A DNA stretch of 39,110 nucleotides from Mycobacterium paraffinicum. GTDB lineage: Bacteria > Actinomycetota > Actinomycetes > Mycobacteriales > Mycobacteriaceae. The stretch covers positions 1 to 39,110 of the forward strand of contig NZ_MPNT01000045.1 of assembly GCF_001907675.1 (NCBI RefSeq), written 5' to 3'. The stretch's first letter is position 1. Each line of letters begins with the position of its first letter. Below the pieces are notes generated by a model that saw only the letters and a program-made list of their open reading frames with translations, searched no databases and was not told the origin of the DNA. The translations under genes and the position numbers were made by a program. Below are positions 7,471-16,092 of this stretch, in pieces.

Positions 7471-8208
7471 TCATCGAACGCTGGCGCCGCCGCCGAGCGA
7501 TTCCAGCGCCTTGGTCAGATCGGCCTCGACGCGGCCCTTGTCCACGCCGCACCGGCGCAGCGGTCCTTCGTCGGACGAGGCGTCCTCCAGCTCGAGCAGC
7601 GCCAACAGCAGGTGCTCGGTCCCAATGTAGTTGTGGCCCAGCCGAAGTGCCTCGCGGAAGGTCAGCTCGAGGGCTTTGCGGGCGGGTCCGCTGAACGGGA
7701 TGAGGTCGGGGGTCTCGCTGCCGGCCGGGGGCAACTCCACGGCCGCGCGCAACGACTCGGTGTCGACTTGCTGCAGGCGCAGTAGGACCGTGGCCAGCGC
7801 GGCCGGATCACTGAGCACACCGAGCAGCAGGTGGCCGGGCGTGATCTCGTCGTTGGCCGCCTCATGAGCGGCATTTTGGGCCGCCACCACCGCGCCCCGC
7901 GCCCGCGGCGTGAAGCGGCCGAAGCCCTGTTCGGGGTCTAGGGTGTTGGTCTCGGAGCGCGGGACGAACCGCTTTTGCGCCGCCTGCTTGGTGACGCCCA
8001 TGCTCTTGCCGATGTCGGTCCACGACGCCCCGGATCGCCGCGCCTGATCCACGAAGTGCCCGATCAGGTGGTCGGCGACCTCGCCCAAATGCTCCGCCGC
8101 CAGTACGGCGTCGGCCAGCTGGTCCAGCGCGTCGGTGTGCACCGCTTTGATGGCGTTGATCAGCTCGTCGAGGCGGACGGGATAGGCGATGCGGGTCGGC
8201 TCGGCCAT
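7471..8208 (-). CDS. clpC2: ClpC2, Clp N-domain protein with N-terminal HTH
   Basis: A 245-aa protein with two parts. The first 100 residues contain a helix-turn-helix (SGASWTDIGKSMGVTKQAAQ, about residues 66-86). The C-terminal half is a ClpC N-domain: two repeats, FTPRARGAVVAAQNAAHEA and FSGPARKALELTFREALRLGHN, each followed by the EHLLLALL-type helix. It lacks any AAA+ module, so it is not a chaperone. It is a ClpC1 N-domain mimic, reported in mycobacteria to sequester ClpC1-targeting compounds such as cyclomarin and to repress its own promoter. The start at 8208 is chosen by homology (MAEPTRIAYPVRLDEL). A double palindrome lies within 50 bp upstream. Confidence 0.92.
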   Translation of the reverse strand: MAEPTRIAYPVRLDELINAIKAVHTDALDQLADAVLAAEHLGEVADHLIGHFVDQARRSGASWTDIGKSMGVTKQAAQKRFVPRSETNTLDPEQGFGRFTPRARGAVVAAQNAAHEAANDEITPGHLLLGVLSDPAALATVLLRLQQVDTESLRAAVELPPAGSETPDLIPFSGPARKALELTFREALRLGHNYIGTEHLLLALLELEDASSDEGPLRRCGVDKGRVEADLTKALESLGGGASVR

Positions 8209-8211
8209 GGC

Positions 8212-8256
8212 GTCAACGATAGGTTGACGCCATGCGTCTGTCAACCTGGGGTTGAC
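8212..8256. promoter_or_regulatory. Double operator upstream of clpC2
   Basis: Two copies of the perfect palindrome GTCAAC-N5-GTTGAC occur at 8212-8228 and 8240-8256. Their centres are 28 bp apart, and they start 3 bp upstream of the clpC2 ATG. The spacing and position suit binding by two dimers of an HTH protein, and the ClpC2 N-terminal HTH is the obvious candidate (autoregulation). A downstream AT-rich stretch (8257-8275) could be promoter DNA. Confidence 0.75.
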
Positions 8257-8318
8257 GATTGTTAAATATTGTTTCGTCGGCCGCGCACTCAACGCAGGTC
8301 TGGAACGATTTCGAATTT

Positions 8319-8627
8319 ATGAAGCTTGTTCTGACGATTTCCAGCGTTGCTGTCCTGATCGGCCTGGCCGCGCCGGCGTACGCCGACGACACCGACGGTG
8401 CGTTCCTCGCCTCACTGGATGCGGCCGGTTTCACCTATACCGACCCGGGGCAGGTCATCCAGGCGGCCCAATACGTGTGCACGTCGGCCAGTAACGGCAC
8501 CGCCATCGCGGACATCGCGACGGCAGTGCAAAAGGGGGATACCGCATTGAGCGCCGACAAGGCCGCCAAATTCACCGCGATAGCTGCGAAGGCCTACTGC
8601 CCGGACACGCTCTCTTCGAGCAGCTAG
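8319..8627 (+). CDS. DUF732 exported protein 1
   Basis: A 102-aa protein with a Sec signal peptide (MKLVLTISSVAVLIGLAAPAYA). The DUF732 core follows: ADDTDGAFLASLDAAGFTYTDPGQVIQAAQYVC, then a helical stretch and the closing AKAYCP. Two conserved cysteines should form a disulfide. DUF732 proteins are small secreted helical proteins almost confined to mycobacteria, with no defined biochemical role. It is the first of five in this window and lies 83 bp upstream of the second. Confidence 0.85.
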   Translation: MKLVLTISSVAVLIGLAAPAYADDTDGAFLASLDAAGFTYTDPGQVIQAAQYVCTSASNGTAIADIATAVQKGDTALSADKAAKFTAIAAKAYCPDTLSSSS

Positions 8628-8710
8628 ACGACGACGGCATCGAGCTCGTAGGCGGCCGATTCTCGCCACGAGATGCGCGTCGGATGCGGCTCTGGAACGA
8701 TCAGTGAGCC

Positions 8711-9028
8711 GTGAGGCCACTTCTGATTTCGCTCGGCGCGGCGGCCGCGATCGCCCTGGCCGGACCCGCGCACGCCGATGGCAGCGACGACACCTTCCTG
8801 GCCACGGTTCACGCCGCCGGCCTGACCTATTCGGACCCGGACCAGGCGATTACCTCCGGTAAGTCGGTGTGCAAGTTGGTCAACGAGGGCTCGAACCTGA
8901 CCGACATCGTCCGGATGATCCAGATGCTCAACCGGGGGCTGCAGGGCGACGACGCCACCCGATTCGCGGCAATCGCCGCCAACTCGTATTGCCCCCAAGC
9001 GCTGGCGCCGCCCAGCGCCGCCTCCTAG
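8711..9028 (+). CDS. DUF732 exported protein 2
   Basis: A 105-aa DUF732 protein starting at a GTG (8711). Its signal peptide ends AGPAHADGS, followed by DDTFLATVHAAGLTYSDPDQAITSGKSVC and the closing NSYCP. Its core resembles the neighbouring protein 1 closely, which points to tandem duplication followed by divergence. The two lie in the same direction and are probably co-transcribed. Confidence 0.82.
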   Translation: MRPLLISLGAAAAIALAGPAHADGSDDTFLATVHAAGLTYSDPDQAITSGKSVCKLVNEGSNLTDIVRMIQMLNRGLQGDDATRFAAIAANSYCPQALAPPSAAS

Positions 9029-9160
9029 CGGGGGCCCGCGGCGTCGGATGTGATGCGGTTTTTACATAGCCGACCATTGACGGGGGGTTAACGAAACCTG
9101 TAATAAACAATTTGCCCATACCATTTCGGCGACGGACAGCGGTGGTAGCCGAAAGGAAGC

Positions 9161-10675
9161 ATGGGCTTGGACTTCCTTCAGCAGCAGCTAGTCGAGCCCG
9201 TTAGCAACATCCTCAATACCCACGTCCTCATCTATTTGCTGATCGGCGGCGGCATCTATTTCACCGTGCGCACCCGATTCATTCAGATCCGCTACTTCGG
9301 GCGCATGGTGCGCCAGCTTCGTCGGGCTCATCGCCAGGACGGTGGAATCTCGTCCTTCCAGGCGTTCTGCGTCGGGCTCGCGTCCCGTGTCGGCACCGGC
9401 AACATCGCCGGCGTCGCGATCGCCCTGACGGTCGGGGGGCCCGGCGCCGTCTTCTGGATGTGGGTGGTGGCCGCCGTCGGCATGGCCACCGCGGTGATCG
9501 AGGCCACCCTGGCCCAGATCTTCAAGGTCCGCTCGGACGACGGCGCCTTTCGCGGCGGTCCCGCGTTCTACATTCAGCGCGGACTGCGGTCGCGTGCGGG
9601 CGGCGTGATCTTCGCCATGCTGCTGGTGGTGACGTTCTCGACCGCCTTCAACATGGTGGAGACGAACGCGATCAGCGGGGTCTTGCAGTCGTCGCACGGC
9701 ATCGGGGTCGGTTGGACCACAGTGGTGTTGGCGGTGCTGGCCGCGCCCGTGCTTTTCGGTGGCGTGCGGCGCGTTGCCCAATTCGCCGGGTCTGTCCTTC
9801 CGGTGGTCGCGCTGCTGTACACGTTGCTCGCGCTGGGGATCGTGGCCGTCAACATCACCGAACTGCCGACGGTGATCAGGGAGATCATCGGCGGTGCGTT
9901 CGGAATCCGGCAGATGGCGGGCGGTTTCGCGGGCGGGGCGCTGGCCGCGATGTTCACCGGCGTCAAGCGGGGCCTGTTCGCCTGTGAGGCCGGGATGGGC
10001 AGTTCGCCCAACATCGCGGGCGCGGCGACCGTGGCGCATCCGGTGGAGCAGGGCCTGATTCAGTCGCTCGCGGTGTTCGTCGACACGATGGTGATCTGCA
10101 CGGCCACGGCGTTCATCGTGCTGCTGTCCGGCCCGGAAACCTACAACCCGTCTCGCTTGGGCTCGCTGGCCGGGGCGAGCCTGACCGAGTCCGCGATCGC
10201 CGCGGATCTCGGCTCGTGGACCACGGTGTTGATGACCTCGGTGGTGTTCGTCTTCGCGTTCGCCTCGGTGCTGAGCAACTACGTGGTCGCCGAGGCCAAT
10301 CTGTTCTACCTGGGCGGCCGGCGCCTGGCGGCCAACGTGTTGAAGGTGGTCACGCTGCTGTCCATCATCTTCGGGGCCCTGGCCCAGCTCACGTTGGTGT
10401 GGGCACTCGCCGATCTGACGATGGCGGTGATGGCCATCGCGAACCTGATCACCATCTGTCTGCTCGGCAAGTGGGCGTTCGCGGCCCTCAAGGATTACCA
10501 CCGGCAGTTCGCGCAGGGCGTGGCGCCGGTTTTCATTGCCAGCGAGGCCGGCCTGCCCGGTGTCCTGGACGGCGACATCTGGGAGCGCGCGGAGCGCCGG
10601 CAGGTCGGCGCGCTGCCCGAGTCGTTGACGCTGCACCGCCCGGCGCTGCGGGCCTCCGAGGCGCCGGCGGCCTAA
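9161..10675 (+). CDS. AGCS-family sodium:amino-acid (alanine/glycine) symporter
   Basis: A 504-aa inner-membrane transporter of the alanine/glycine:cation symporter family, with about ten or eleven hydrophobic segments. Family signatures seen are FTVRTRFIQIRYFGRM near residue 30, the glycine-rich SRVGTGNIAGVA near residue 80, NMVETNAISG, and GVKRGLFACEAGMGSSPNIAGAA near residue 270, the diagnostic AGCS segment. Substrate choice among Ala, Gly or D-Ala cannot be told from sequence. The start at 9161 has an AAGGAAGC ribosome-binding site close upstream. It is flanked by DUF732 genes on both sides. Confidence 0.92.
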   Translation: MGLDFLQQQLVEPVSNILNTHVLIYLLIGGGIYFTVRTRFIQIRYFGRMVRQLRRAHRQDGGISSFQAFCVGLASRVGTGNIAGVAIALTVGGPGAVFWMWVVAAVGMATAVIEATLAQIFKVRSDDGAFRGGPAFYIQRGLRSRAGGVIFAMLLVVTFSTAFNMVETNAISGVLQSSHGIGVGWTTVVLAVLAAPVLFGGVRRVAQFAGSVLPVVALLYTLLALGIVAVNITELPTVIREIIGGAFGIRQMAGGFAGGALAAMFTGVKRGLFACEAGMGSSPNIAGAATVAHPVEQGLIQSLAVFVDTMVICTATAFIVLLSGPETYNPSRLGSLAGASLTESAIAADLGSWTTVLMTSVVFVFAFASVLSNYVVAEANLFYLGGRRLAANVLKVVTLLSIIFGALAQLTLVWALADLTMAVMAIANLITICLLGKWAFAALKDYHRQFAQGVAPVFIASEAGLPGVLDGDIWERAERRQVGALPESLTLHRPALRASEAPAA

Positions 10676-10750
10676 CCGGGCGCGAGAGTTCACCCGCCGT
10701 TATCCCGGCGAGGTGCCATTGCCCAGCAGGTCTGCGACAATCGCTGCGTT

Positions 10751-11092
10751 ATGCGATTCCTTCTCGTTCTGGCCGGCGCGGCCGCGGTCGGCCTGGCCGC
10801 GCCCGTCCACGCCGATGTGAACAACGATCAAGACTTCCTGACCGACCTGCGCGACGCCGGCATCACCTACCAGGACGGCGGCAACGCCATCACGATCGGC
10901 AAGTCGGTGTGCGACCTGCTTGACGACGGCCAGTCCACCGCTGAGATCGTGACCCAACTCCGCAATCAGAACCCGGCATTCCAAGGGGCCAGCGCGGCCA
11001 AGTTCACGTATCTTTCGGCGGCCCACTACTGCCCGAAGTACGTCACCGGCGAGGACCGCGGCCCGAAGCCGGAAGGTGTTCCCGGCAACTGA
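10751..11092 (+). CDS. DUF732 exported protein 3
   Basis: A 113-aa DUF732 protein. Its signal peptide (MRFLLVLAGAAAVGLAAPVHA) is followed by DFLTDLRDAGITYQDGGNAITIGKSVC and the second cysteine in AAHYCPKY. A short polar tail ends in PEGVPGN. It is closest in pattern to protein 2 upstream of the symporter (shared GKSVC after ITxG). It converges on the CDF transporter gene with 15 bp between stops; a short CGCCC/GGGCG hairpin at 11094-11107 fills that gap. Confidence 0.85.
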   Translation: MRFLLVLAGAAAVGLAAPVHADVNNDQDFLTDLRDAGITYQDGGNAITIGKSVCDLLDDGQSTAEIVTQLRNQNPAFQGASAAKFTYLSAAHYCPKYVTGEDRGPKPEGVPGN

Positions 11093-11107
11093 CCGCCCCG
11101 ACGGGCG

Positions 11108-12028
11108 TTATGCGGCCCGCGCCGTCCACGTGAAGTTGTGCATCTCGGGAATCCGCGGCGTCAGCGCGGCGGCGACGAGGCGCCCGATTCGGTCGGCTGC
11201 CGCCAGTGGGGTGTCGGGGTCGAGAAAGCCTTCCAGTTCGACACGCAACGTCCGCCCGGTCCATCGGGCCCGGGCGTGCGCGTGGGTGACGCCCGGCACC
11301 GTGGCGGCGACGGCCTCGGCGGTCGTGATGATGTCAGGGTCGACGCCGTCCAACAGGCGGTGGGCGATGTCCGAGGTGACCTCCCAGCCGACATGGCAGA
11401 TGAATCCCGTGACCACGATCCCGGCCACCGCGTCGGCCCAGTACCAGCCGAGCGCCACACCGACCAGCCCCAGCATTGCCCCCGCGGACGACAACGCGTC
11501 CAGCCAGGAATGTTTGGCATCGGCCACCATGGTCGCCGAGCGAATCCGCTTGCCCACCACCAACTTATAGCGAGCCACCAGCTGGTTACCCGCGATTCCC
11601 ACCAGCGCGGCCGCGATACCCCAGCCCACGTATCCGGTGCCGCCGTGCCGGAGCAGCTTGTTGACGCTTTCGAAGGCGGCCACGGCGGCGCTGCCCCAAA
11701 TCACCAGTGCCACACCGATTCCGGCGAGGTCCTCGGCGCGTTCGTAGCCGTAGGGGTAGCGCTCGGTGGGAACTCTGCGCGACGCTCGAAACCCGACGAA
11801 CACCAGCACGCTGGTGGAGACGTCGGACAGGTTGTGCAACGCGTCGCCGAGCAGTGCCACCGAGCCGGACAGCAGCGCGATGGCCAATTCGACGAGCCCG
11901 GTCAGCGCCAGTCCGATCGCGCTGACGGCGACGGCCCGGTTGGCCTGCCGACGCTCGGCCGCATCGTCCGTGACGGTGTCGAGGGGAAAACTGGCCGCGG
12001 GGTCGCGGACGCCGTTGACGAGGTGCAT
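11108..12028 (-). CDS. Cation diffusion facilitator (CDF) metal exporter
   Basis: A 306-aa inner-membrane divalent-metal/proton antiporter. It has about six transmembrane helices and a C-terminal cytoplasmic ferredoxin-like domain (from about residue 210, GVDPDIITTAEAVAATVPGV). The two metal-site motifs are in TM2 (GDALHNLSD) and TM5 (ADAKHSWLD). His and Asp in the first and second places (HxxxD type) are typical of Zn/Co/Cd exporters. PYGYERAEDLAG is the usual loop signature. No metal regulator gene lies beside it. It is transcribed divergently from the fourth DUF732 gene. Confidence 0.93.
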   Translation of the reverse strand: MHLVNGVRDPAASFPLDTVTDDAAERRQANRAVAVSAIGLALTGLVELAIALLSGSVALLGDALHNLSDVSTSVLVFVGFRASRRVPTERYPYGYERAEDLAGIGVALVIWGSAAVAAFESVNKLLRHGGTGYVGWGIAAALVGIAGNQLVARYKLVVGKRIRSATMVADAKHSWLDALSSAGAMLGLVGVALGWYWADAVAGIVVTGFICHVGWEVTSDIAHRLLDGVDPDIITTAEAVAATVPGVTHAHARARWTGRTLRVELEGFLDPDTPLAAADRIGRLVAAALTPRIPEMHNFTWTARAA

Positions 12029-12206
12029 ACGGCAAGCATGCCGGAACCCGCGCCGGCGCCCAACCCGGTTAGTGGCACACGGGACGGCGGGACTGCCGCC
12101 GCCGCGGCCGTGCCGGAATCGGTTTCGCAGTGGACCGTGTCTGACAGCGTTGTTTCATGCGGCCTTTGCTGCGGGCGGACAATAACGCACAACAAATGTC
12201 GATTTT

Positions 12207-12218
12207 CCTCAATTGAGG
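12207..12218. promoter_or_regulatory. Perfect 12-bp palindrome in the 318-bp CDF/DUF732 divergent gap
   Basis: CCTCAATTGAGG is a perfect palindrome in the otherwise gene-free divergent interval 12029-12346. The interval is more AT-rich than its neighbours from about 12175 onward and must contain promoters for both flanking genes. The palindrome could be an operator, or chance. Confidence 0.3.
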
Positions 12219-12346
12219 CCGAGTTTGCCGATTGTCGAGCGCAGACGCGGAGCATGTGCGAGAGTATCGAGTGGCCGAATTATTAACTGATCGCCGCGTA
12301 CACAGATGCTCACGGCTATAAATTGATCCCACCCCAAGGAGCCACC

Positions 12347-12682
12347 ATGAAGAAATTCGCACCGTTGACCGGCTCAGTTGTGGCCAGTTTGGCGAGCATG
12401 GCTGTCATCGCCGCGCCCATGGCGAACGCGGACGCGACGGACGACGTTTTCCTGCAGGCACTCGGACAGCAGGGAATCACGTTTTCCAACCTGTCGAACC
12501 AAACCGTCGTAAGCGCCGGACATGGAGTTTGCCAGGACTGGACCAACGGCGCGACGCTGGCGCAGACATTGGCCGATGTAAAAAGCGCGCTGGCGTTAAC
12601 CGACAGCAATTCTGGTTACTTCATCGGGGCCGCGACGCAGTCGTACTGCCCGCAGTACGTCAGCAAAGCCACGCAGAGCTAA
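12347..12682 (+). CDS. DUF732 exported protein 4
   Basis: A 111-aa exported protein. The start at 12347 has an AAGGAG ribosome-binding site 6 bp upstream. The signal peptide ends PMANADA, followed by TDDVFLQALGQQGITFSN, a first Cys in GHGVC and a second in QSYCPQY. The pattern is DUF732, although the middle is more divergent (Asn/Gln/Thr-rich) than in the other members here. Base composition around it is lower in GC, hinting at separate acquisition. Confidence 0.82.
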   Translation: MKKFAPLTGSVVASLASMAVIAAPMANADATDDVFLQALGQQGITFSNLSNQTVVSAGHGVCQDWTNGATLAQTLADVKSALALTDSNSGYFIGAATQSYCPQYVSKATQS

Positions 12683-12906
12683 TCAGCGTTTCGCGGTAAC
12701 TTCTGGTCGGGGCGCGGGGTCCGCTCGGGCGACGAGCCAAAACGCCTCGGCAACAGCATGAAGAGCACCGGGAAGCGCAGTCGCGCGTCGCGGTGGGAGA
12801 GTTCGACGAACACAGTCTCTATCTCGATGTTTCGGATCGGCTGTCGCTCCATCATCAAACGCGTTCGCAGGTGATGCGGGCTTTTCAGCCACTCGACGAA
12901 ATTCAT
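12679..12906 (-). CDS. Small hypothetical protein
   Basis: A 75-aa open frame, MNFVEWLKSPHHLRTRL onward, rich in Arg and ending PDQKLPRNAD. It overlaps the 3' end of the DUF732 gene by 4 bp on the opposite strand. The hydrophobic stretch RLRFPVLFMLL is too short to call a membrane helix. I do not recognise the family. It is the only plausible coding frame in the 286 bp between its neighbours, which is most of the support for it. Confidence 0.35.
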   Translation of the reverse strand: MNFVEWLKSPHHLRTRLMMERQPIRNIEIETVFVELSHRDARLRFPVLFMLLPRRFGSSPERTPRPDQKLPRNAD

Positions 12907-12968
12907 GCCCGCGACTCTACCCTTCTAACGAAAGCCATTGCGGGGCCGAATAATTTCCGGGCTTCACG

Positions 12969-13550
12969 TCAGCGCGCGTTCAGCTCGTTGGTGATGTTAG
13001 TGGTGTTCGTCTTGCCGTCGTGGCGGTGATTGGTCGTGTTGCGGCATTGCCCGTACAACATGATCTGTCCGTAACTGTGGTCGGAGGGGACGTAGCTCAT
13101 ATTCGCCGTCACCCCATCCTTGTTCAGCGTGGTGCCGAAGTAATGCTGTCCCGGCGGGGCGCCGTCGTTCCATCCATGAGCCACCATCGCGGCGCGCACC
13201 TGCTGGAAGTACGCGTCGGGGTCTCCCTGCAACAGGAAGCTCATGGTGACGGTTCCCATGTAGGGCGGATCGCCCTGGTCGTTGCAGGAGGCGAACGAGA
13301 AACCGCCGCTGAGTCCTTGCAAATTCGCCACGGCCGCAATCTGTTTGGCCGGATCGACGACCTGAGCCATGGCCTGGTCGTCGGTCAGGGGGTGCGCGGA
13401 ATCGTCCGCCGGATGAGACGAGCCGGGGGAATGTTGTGTGGGCGACATGGAACCGCATCCTCCTATCAGCAGCGTGACGGCGGCCGCCAGCGCGGCAAGC
13501 GCTGCTTGCCGCGACTGCCGGCGCCGACGCTCAATGGTGGTGCTGGCCAT
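12969..13550 (-). CDS. Lipoprotein, LppJ/LppP type
   Basis: A 193-aa lipoprotein. After a basic start, the segment AALAALAAAVTLLIGGCGS carries lipobox IGGC. The mature domain includes DPAKQIAAVANLQGLSGGFSFASCNDQGDPPYMGTV and ends with a Cys in YGQC, so a disulfide is likely. It resembles mycobacterial LppJ/LppP-type proteins, which are found next to DUF1023 hydrolases (Rv2079/lppJ, Rv0963c/lppP), exactly as here. It overlaps the 3' end of the DUF1023 gene by 20 bp and is probably expressed with it. Function unknown. Confidence 0.8.
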   Translation of the reverse strand: MASTTIERRRRQSRQAALAALAAAVTLLIGGCGSMSPTQHSPGSSHPADDSAHPLTDDQAMAQVVDPAKQIAAVANLQGLSGGFSFASCNDQGDPPYMGTVTMSFLLQGDPDAYFQQVRAAMVAHGWNDGAPPGQHYFGTTLNKDGVTANMSYVPSDHSYGQIMLYGQCRNTTNHRHDGKTNTTNITNELNAR

Positions 13551-15477
13551 CGAAGAAGTGGTTGTCGGTGACAGAACCCGGCGGGCGGTTCCACTCCGGG
13601 TCGACGATCGCCGGGGTATGTGGTCCGACGGTGACGGGGGGCAGCCCGGGAATCCTGATTTGGACGCCGCCGATCTGGTAGCGATGTCCGGCCGTCAGGC
13701 CGTCGGCTTCCAACGCGTCGCCGTGGCCCGAAACGATGTCGGCCATGCTGTGCAGCGCCTCGCTTCCGGGATAGTAGTAGTGCGAATGGTCGTGGGGGTT
13801 GATGCCGTTCGCGCCGGGCACCTCGGCACGGAACCGCGTCGATCCGAAGCCGTCGGCGGCGGGGTCGGTGCCCAGGCCGGGGTCGCTGCCCATCACCTGC
13901 CCGACGATGTCGTCGCCGAAGAAATGCTTGCTCAAGCCATTCAGCTGACCGAGCATCCCGACCGGGTCGGTGGAGGCGTCCCCGACGAACACATGGCCGC
14001 CGTCGAGGTGAAAGTCGGCGGCGCTCTTGGCGGCGTCGGTGCCCGGACAGCCAAGCAGCACAGCGTCATTGGCGTGCATACCGTGCATGGCGAAGGCGTC
14101 GGCCACCGTCGTCGAACCGTAGGAGTGGCCCAGCACGGTGACGTGCTGTCCGCCGCCGAGGTGCGTCGCCCACAGTCCGTTGACGTCCTGCGCCAGCGCC
14201 GCACTACCGGTCCGTGCGAGTTCGGGTGTGGAGATGCGTTGGACGTCGGAGAAGTCGTTGGGGGCGTCGTACCCCATCCACGCGATCACGGCCGTCGGGT
14301 TGTTGGGGTCGGCGGCGTTGGCTTGAGCGAACAGGTTGATGGCGTCGTTGTGGCCGTCGTGCAGCCACCCGCCTTTCACGCTGCTGCTGGTCCCCGGCAC
14401 GATCACCGCCGTGTTCTTCGCGGTGTCCGGGTTGCCGATGGCGATCGCCGCGCGCCCCTTGCCGCCGAACGCCAACGGGTCGTAGGCGAACAGGTAGGTC
14501 GGATTGGGGTGCGACGGATCGTTGCCCGCGTCGTGGTCGAGGCCTTGCTTGGTCTCGTTGGCGTTCTGGTAGCGGGTGATGTCGGTGGCCGACAGGCCGT
14601 ATTTTGCCGGGTCCCGCAGCACGTCGTCGACGGATGCGCCGCTGCGGGAGGCGATGTCGCGCACCCGGTTGAGGTCGCGTGTCATCACGGAGATGTTGGC
14701 GTCGCTGCGGGCCAGGACCGGGACGCCGTTGAGATTGCCGATCTGGTCCGGGTTTTCGGCGAGGAAGCGCTGCCGCTGCTCGGGTGTCAGTGACGTCCAC
14801 CAGCGATGCACGTCCTCGGGTTTGGTCTCCGGCGTCGGGATCTGCGAGTCGGCGTCGATCTGGCGCAGCGACTCGGGGTCGTACCCGTCGGCGCGCAGAT
14901 TGCCCAGCGATTTCTGCAACGTGGCCGAGTAGCCGTTGCGCAGCGCCTGCAGCTGCGCCAGCGCGGCCTTGGTGTCGCTGATGGCGTCGTCTTCGCAGGC
15001 GCGGATGAGGGCGTCGAGCGCCTGCCTGTCGGGCGCGCTGAGCTGGGTGTCCTTCTCCATGTCGACGGCCTGGCCGATCAGGTTGTCGAGCGTCTGCAGC
15101 TCACCTTCCAGCGTCGCGATCTCGCCGGCCCCGGCCTTCTGCGCCTCGGCCAGGTCGGCGGCGACGTTCTCCAAGTCGGCGCCGATTTTGGGCAGCTGGA
15201 GGGACTGGGCGCCCAGTGCTGTGGTGACGCGCCGCACTTCGGCGGACTCGTTGATCGGATGATCGCCGTTCTGATGGTTCCAGGCCGCATCGAAGCGCTT
15301 GCGGGCCTGTTCGAAACTCTCGTTCGCTTCCTGGGTGCAGCGGCCCGCCCGGTGAAAAGCCTCGGCGAGATTCGAAATCTGGAACGGGCTGCCGGCCTGC
15401 AGGCTCTGGTTGATCGCCCACGGGTCGCCGCCGGCTTCGGCGATCAGCGCCGGGACGCTTATATACCGCAGCTGCAT
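13531..15477 (-). CDS. DUF1023 alpha/beta-hydrolase protein, Rv2079-like
   Basis: A 648-aa protein. The N-terminal 250 residues are helical and coiled-coil-like (EIATLEGELQTLDNLIGQAVDMEKD), similar to WXG/ESX-type helical bundles. The C-terminal half is the DUF1023 alpha/beta-hydrolase domain with a normal nucleophile elbow, LGHSYGS. The tail contains His-rich segments (HDHSHYYYP, FFDGQHHH) that may bind metal or supply the catalytic His. The start at 15477 (MQLRYISVPALIAEAGGDP) is taken by homology; 43 in-frame upstream residues are low-complexity. It has no signal peptide, so export, if any, would be by another route. It precedes and overlaps its lipoprotein partner. Confidence 0.82.
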   Translation of the reverse strand: MQLRYISVPALIAEAGGDPWAINQSLQAGSPFQISNLAEAFHRAGRCTQEANESFEQARKRFDAAWNHQNGDHPINESAEVRRVTTALGAQSLQLPKIGADLENVAADLAEAQKAGAGEIATLEGELQTLDNLIGQAVDMEKDTQLSAPDRQALDALIRACEDDAISDTKAALAQLQALRNGYSATLQKSLGNLRADGYDPESLRQIDADSQIPTPETKPEDVHRWWTSLTPEQRQRFLAENPDQIGNLNGVPVLARSDANISVMTRDLNRVRDIASRSGASVDDVLRDPAKYGLSATDITRYQNANETKQGLDHDAGNDPSHPNPTYLFAYDPLAFGGKGRAAIAIGNPDTAKNTAVIVPGTSSSVKGGWLHDGHNDAINLFAQANAADPNNPTAVIAWMGYDAPNDFSDVQRISTPELARTGSAALAQDVNGLWATHLGGGQHVTVLGHSYGSTTVADAFAMHGMHANDAVLLGCPGTDAAKSAADFHLDGGHVFVGDASTDPVGMLGQLNGLSKHFFGDDIVGQVMGSDPGLGTDPAADGFGSTRFRAEVPGANGINPHDHSHYYYPGSEALHSMADIVSGHGDALEADGLTAGHRYQIGGVQIRIPGLPPVTVGPHTPAIVDPEWNRPPGSVTDNHFFDGQHHH

Positions 15478-15728
15478 CGCACCGCCTGCTGTTTTGCGGC
15501 GTCGCCGCCTCCCATGCCGGTGAACTTTACTATCGAACGCCCTCCCACACGCTTCACTCCGAGCGCAGTCTGGGGGCGGCCGCAGGTTGTCCACATGGCC
15601 TGTCACACCGCCGATTGGCAGGAATTCTCCAGGTCGTCAGCAGTGCGGACAACTAGCGTTCGAACCGTGAACGCGCGGGCCGAAGGCTAGCGACTCGCTC
15701 TGGTGAGTCCTCATTTCACGGAATCGCG

Positions 15729-15956
15729 ATGAGGAAGTCGGCAGCGATATGTGTGGCCGTTGGGGCTTTGATGCTCAGCGGAGCTGCCGCTCACGCCGAC
15801 TCGCCGTCACCAAGCCCCACGCCAACGCCGGGCACGCCAAAATGCCTGACGTTTGACGGCCCCCAATTGAACTGGCTGCCGTGCGGGTGGACCACGGATG
15901 GGCGGCGATGGACTCCGCCGCCGCCCCCGCCTCCGCCGCCCGGCGGCGGTCCCTGA
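15729..15956 (+). CDS. Small secreted proline-rich protein
   Basis: A 75-aa protein with signal peptide MRKSAAICVAVGALMLSGAAAHA. A Ser/Thr-Pro repeat (SPSPSPTPTPGTP) follows, then a short core with two cysteines (KCLTF and LPCGW) and a run of nine prolines before GGGP. It looks like a wall-associated or surface-exposed peptide. I do not recognise a named family. An upstream ribosome-binding site is weak (ATTTCACGG), which lowers certainty in the start. Confidence 0.65.
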   Translation: MRKSAAICVAVGALMLSGAAAHADSPSPSPTPTPGTPKCLTFDGPQLNWLPCGWTTDGRRWTPPPPPPPPPGGGP

Positions 15957-16092
15957 TTTTCGTGCGGCGCCGACTATTCAGCTTTTCATAATCCGCTTTT
16001 TTCCTGCCTTTTCTATTCTTCGTTTTCTTGCTCCGTTTTGCAGCCGTCGCCTGACGGCGTCGCCACCGGCGCAAGGAAAGGAAGTGCATCCA

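Noticed and set aside
9029..9160. Possible riboswitch in the leader of the AGCS symporter
   Set aside because: The 132-bp interval has no glycine-aptamer-like conserved core that I can recognise, only an AT-rich promoter-like stretch.
9188..10693. Long open frame (501 codons) on the minus strand opposite the AGCS symporter
   Set aside because: It is antisense to a clear transporter gene, its translation is low-complexity Arg/His/Asp-rich, and high GC keeps shadow frames open.
13438..14793. 451-codon plus-strand frame opposite the DUF1023 gene
   Set aside because: It is Val/Gly/Arg-rich shadow coding; the minus strand holds the GxSxG hydrolase.
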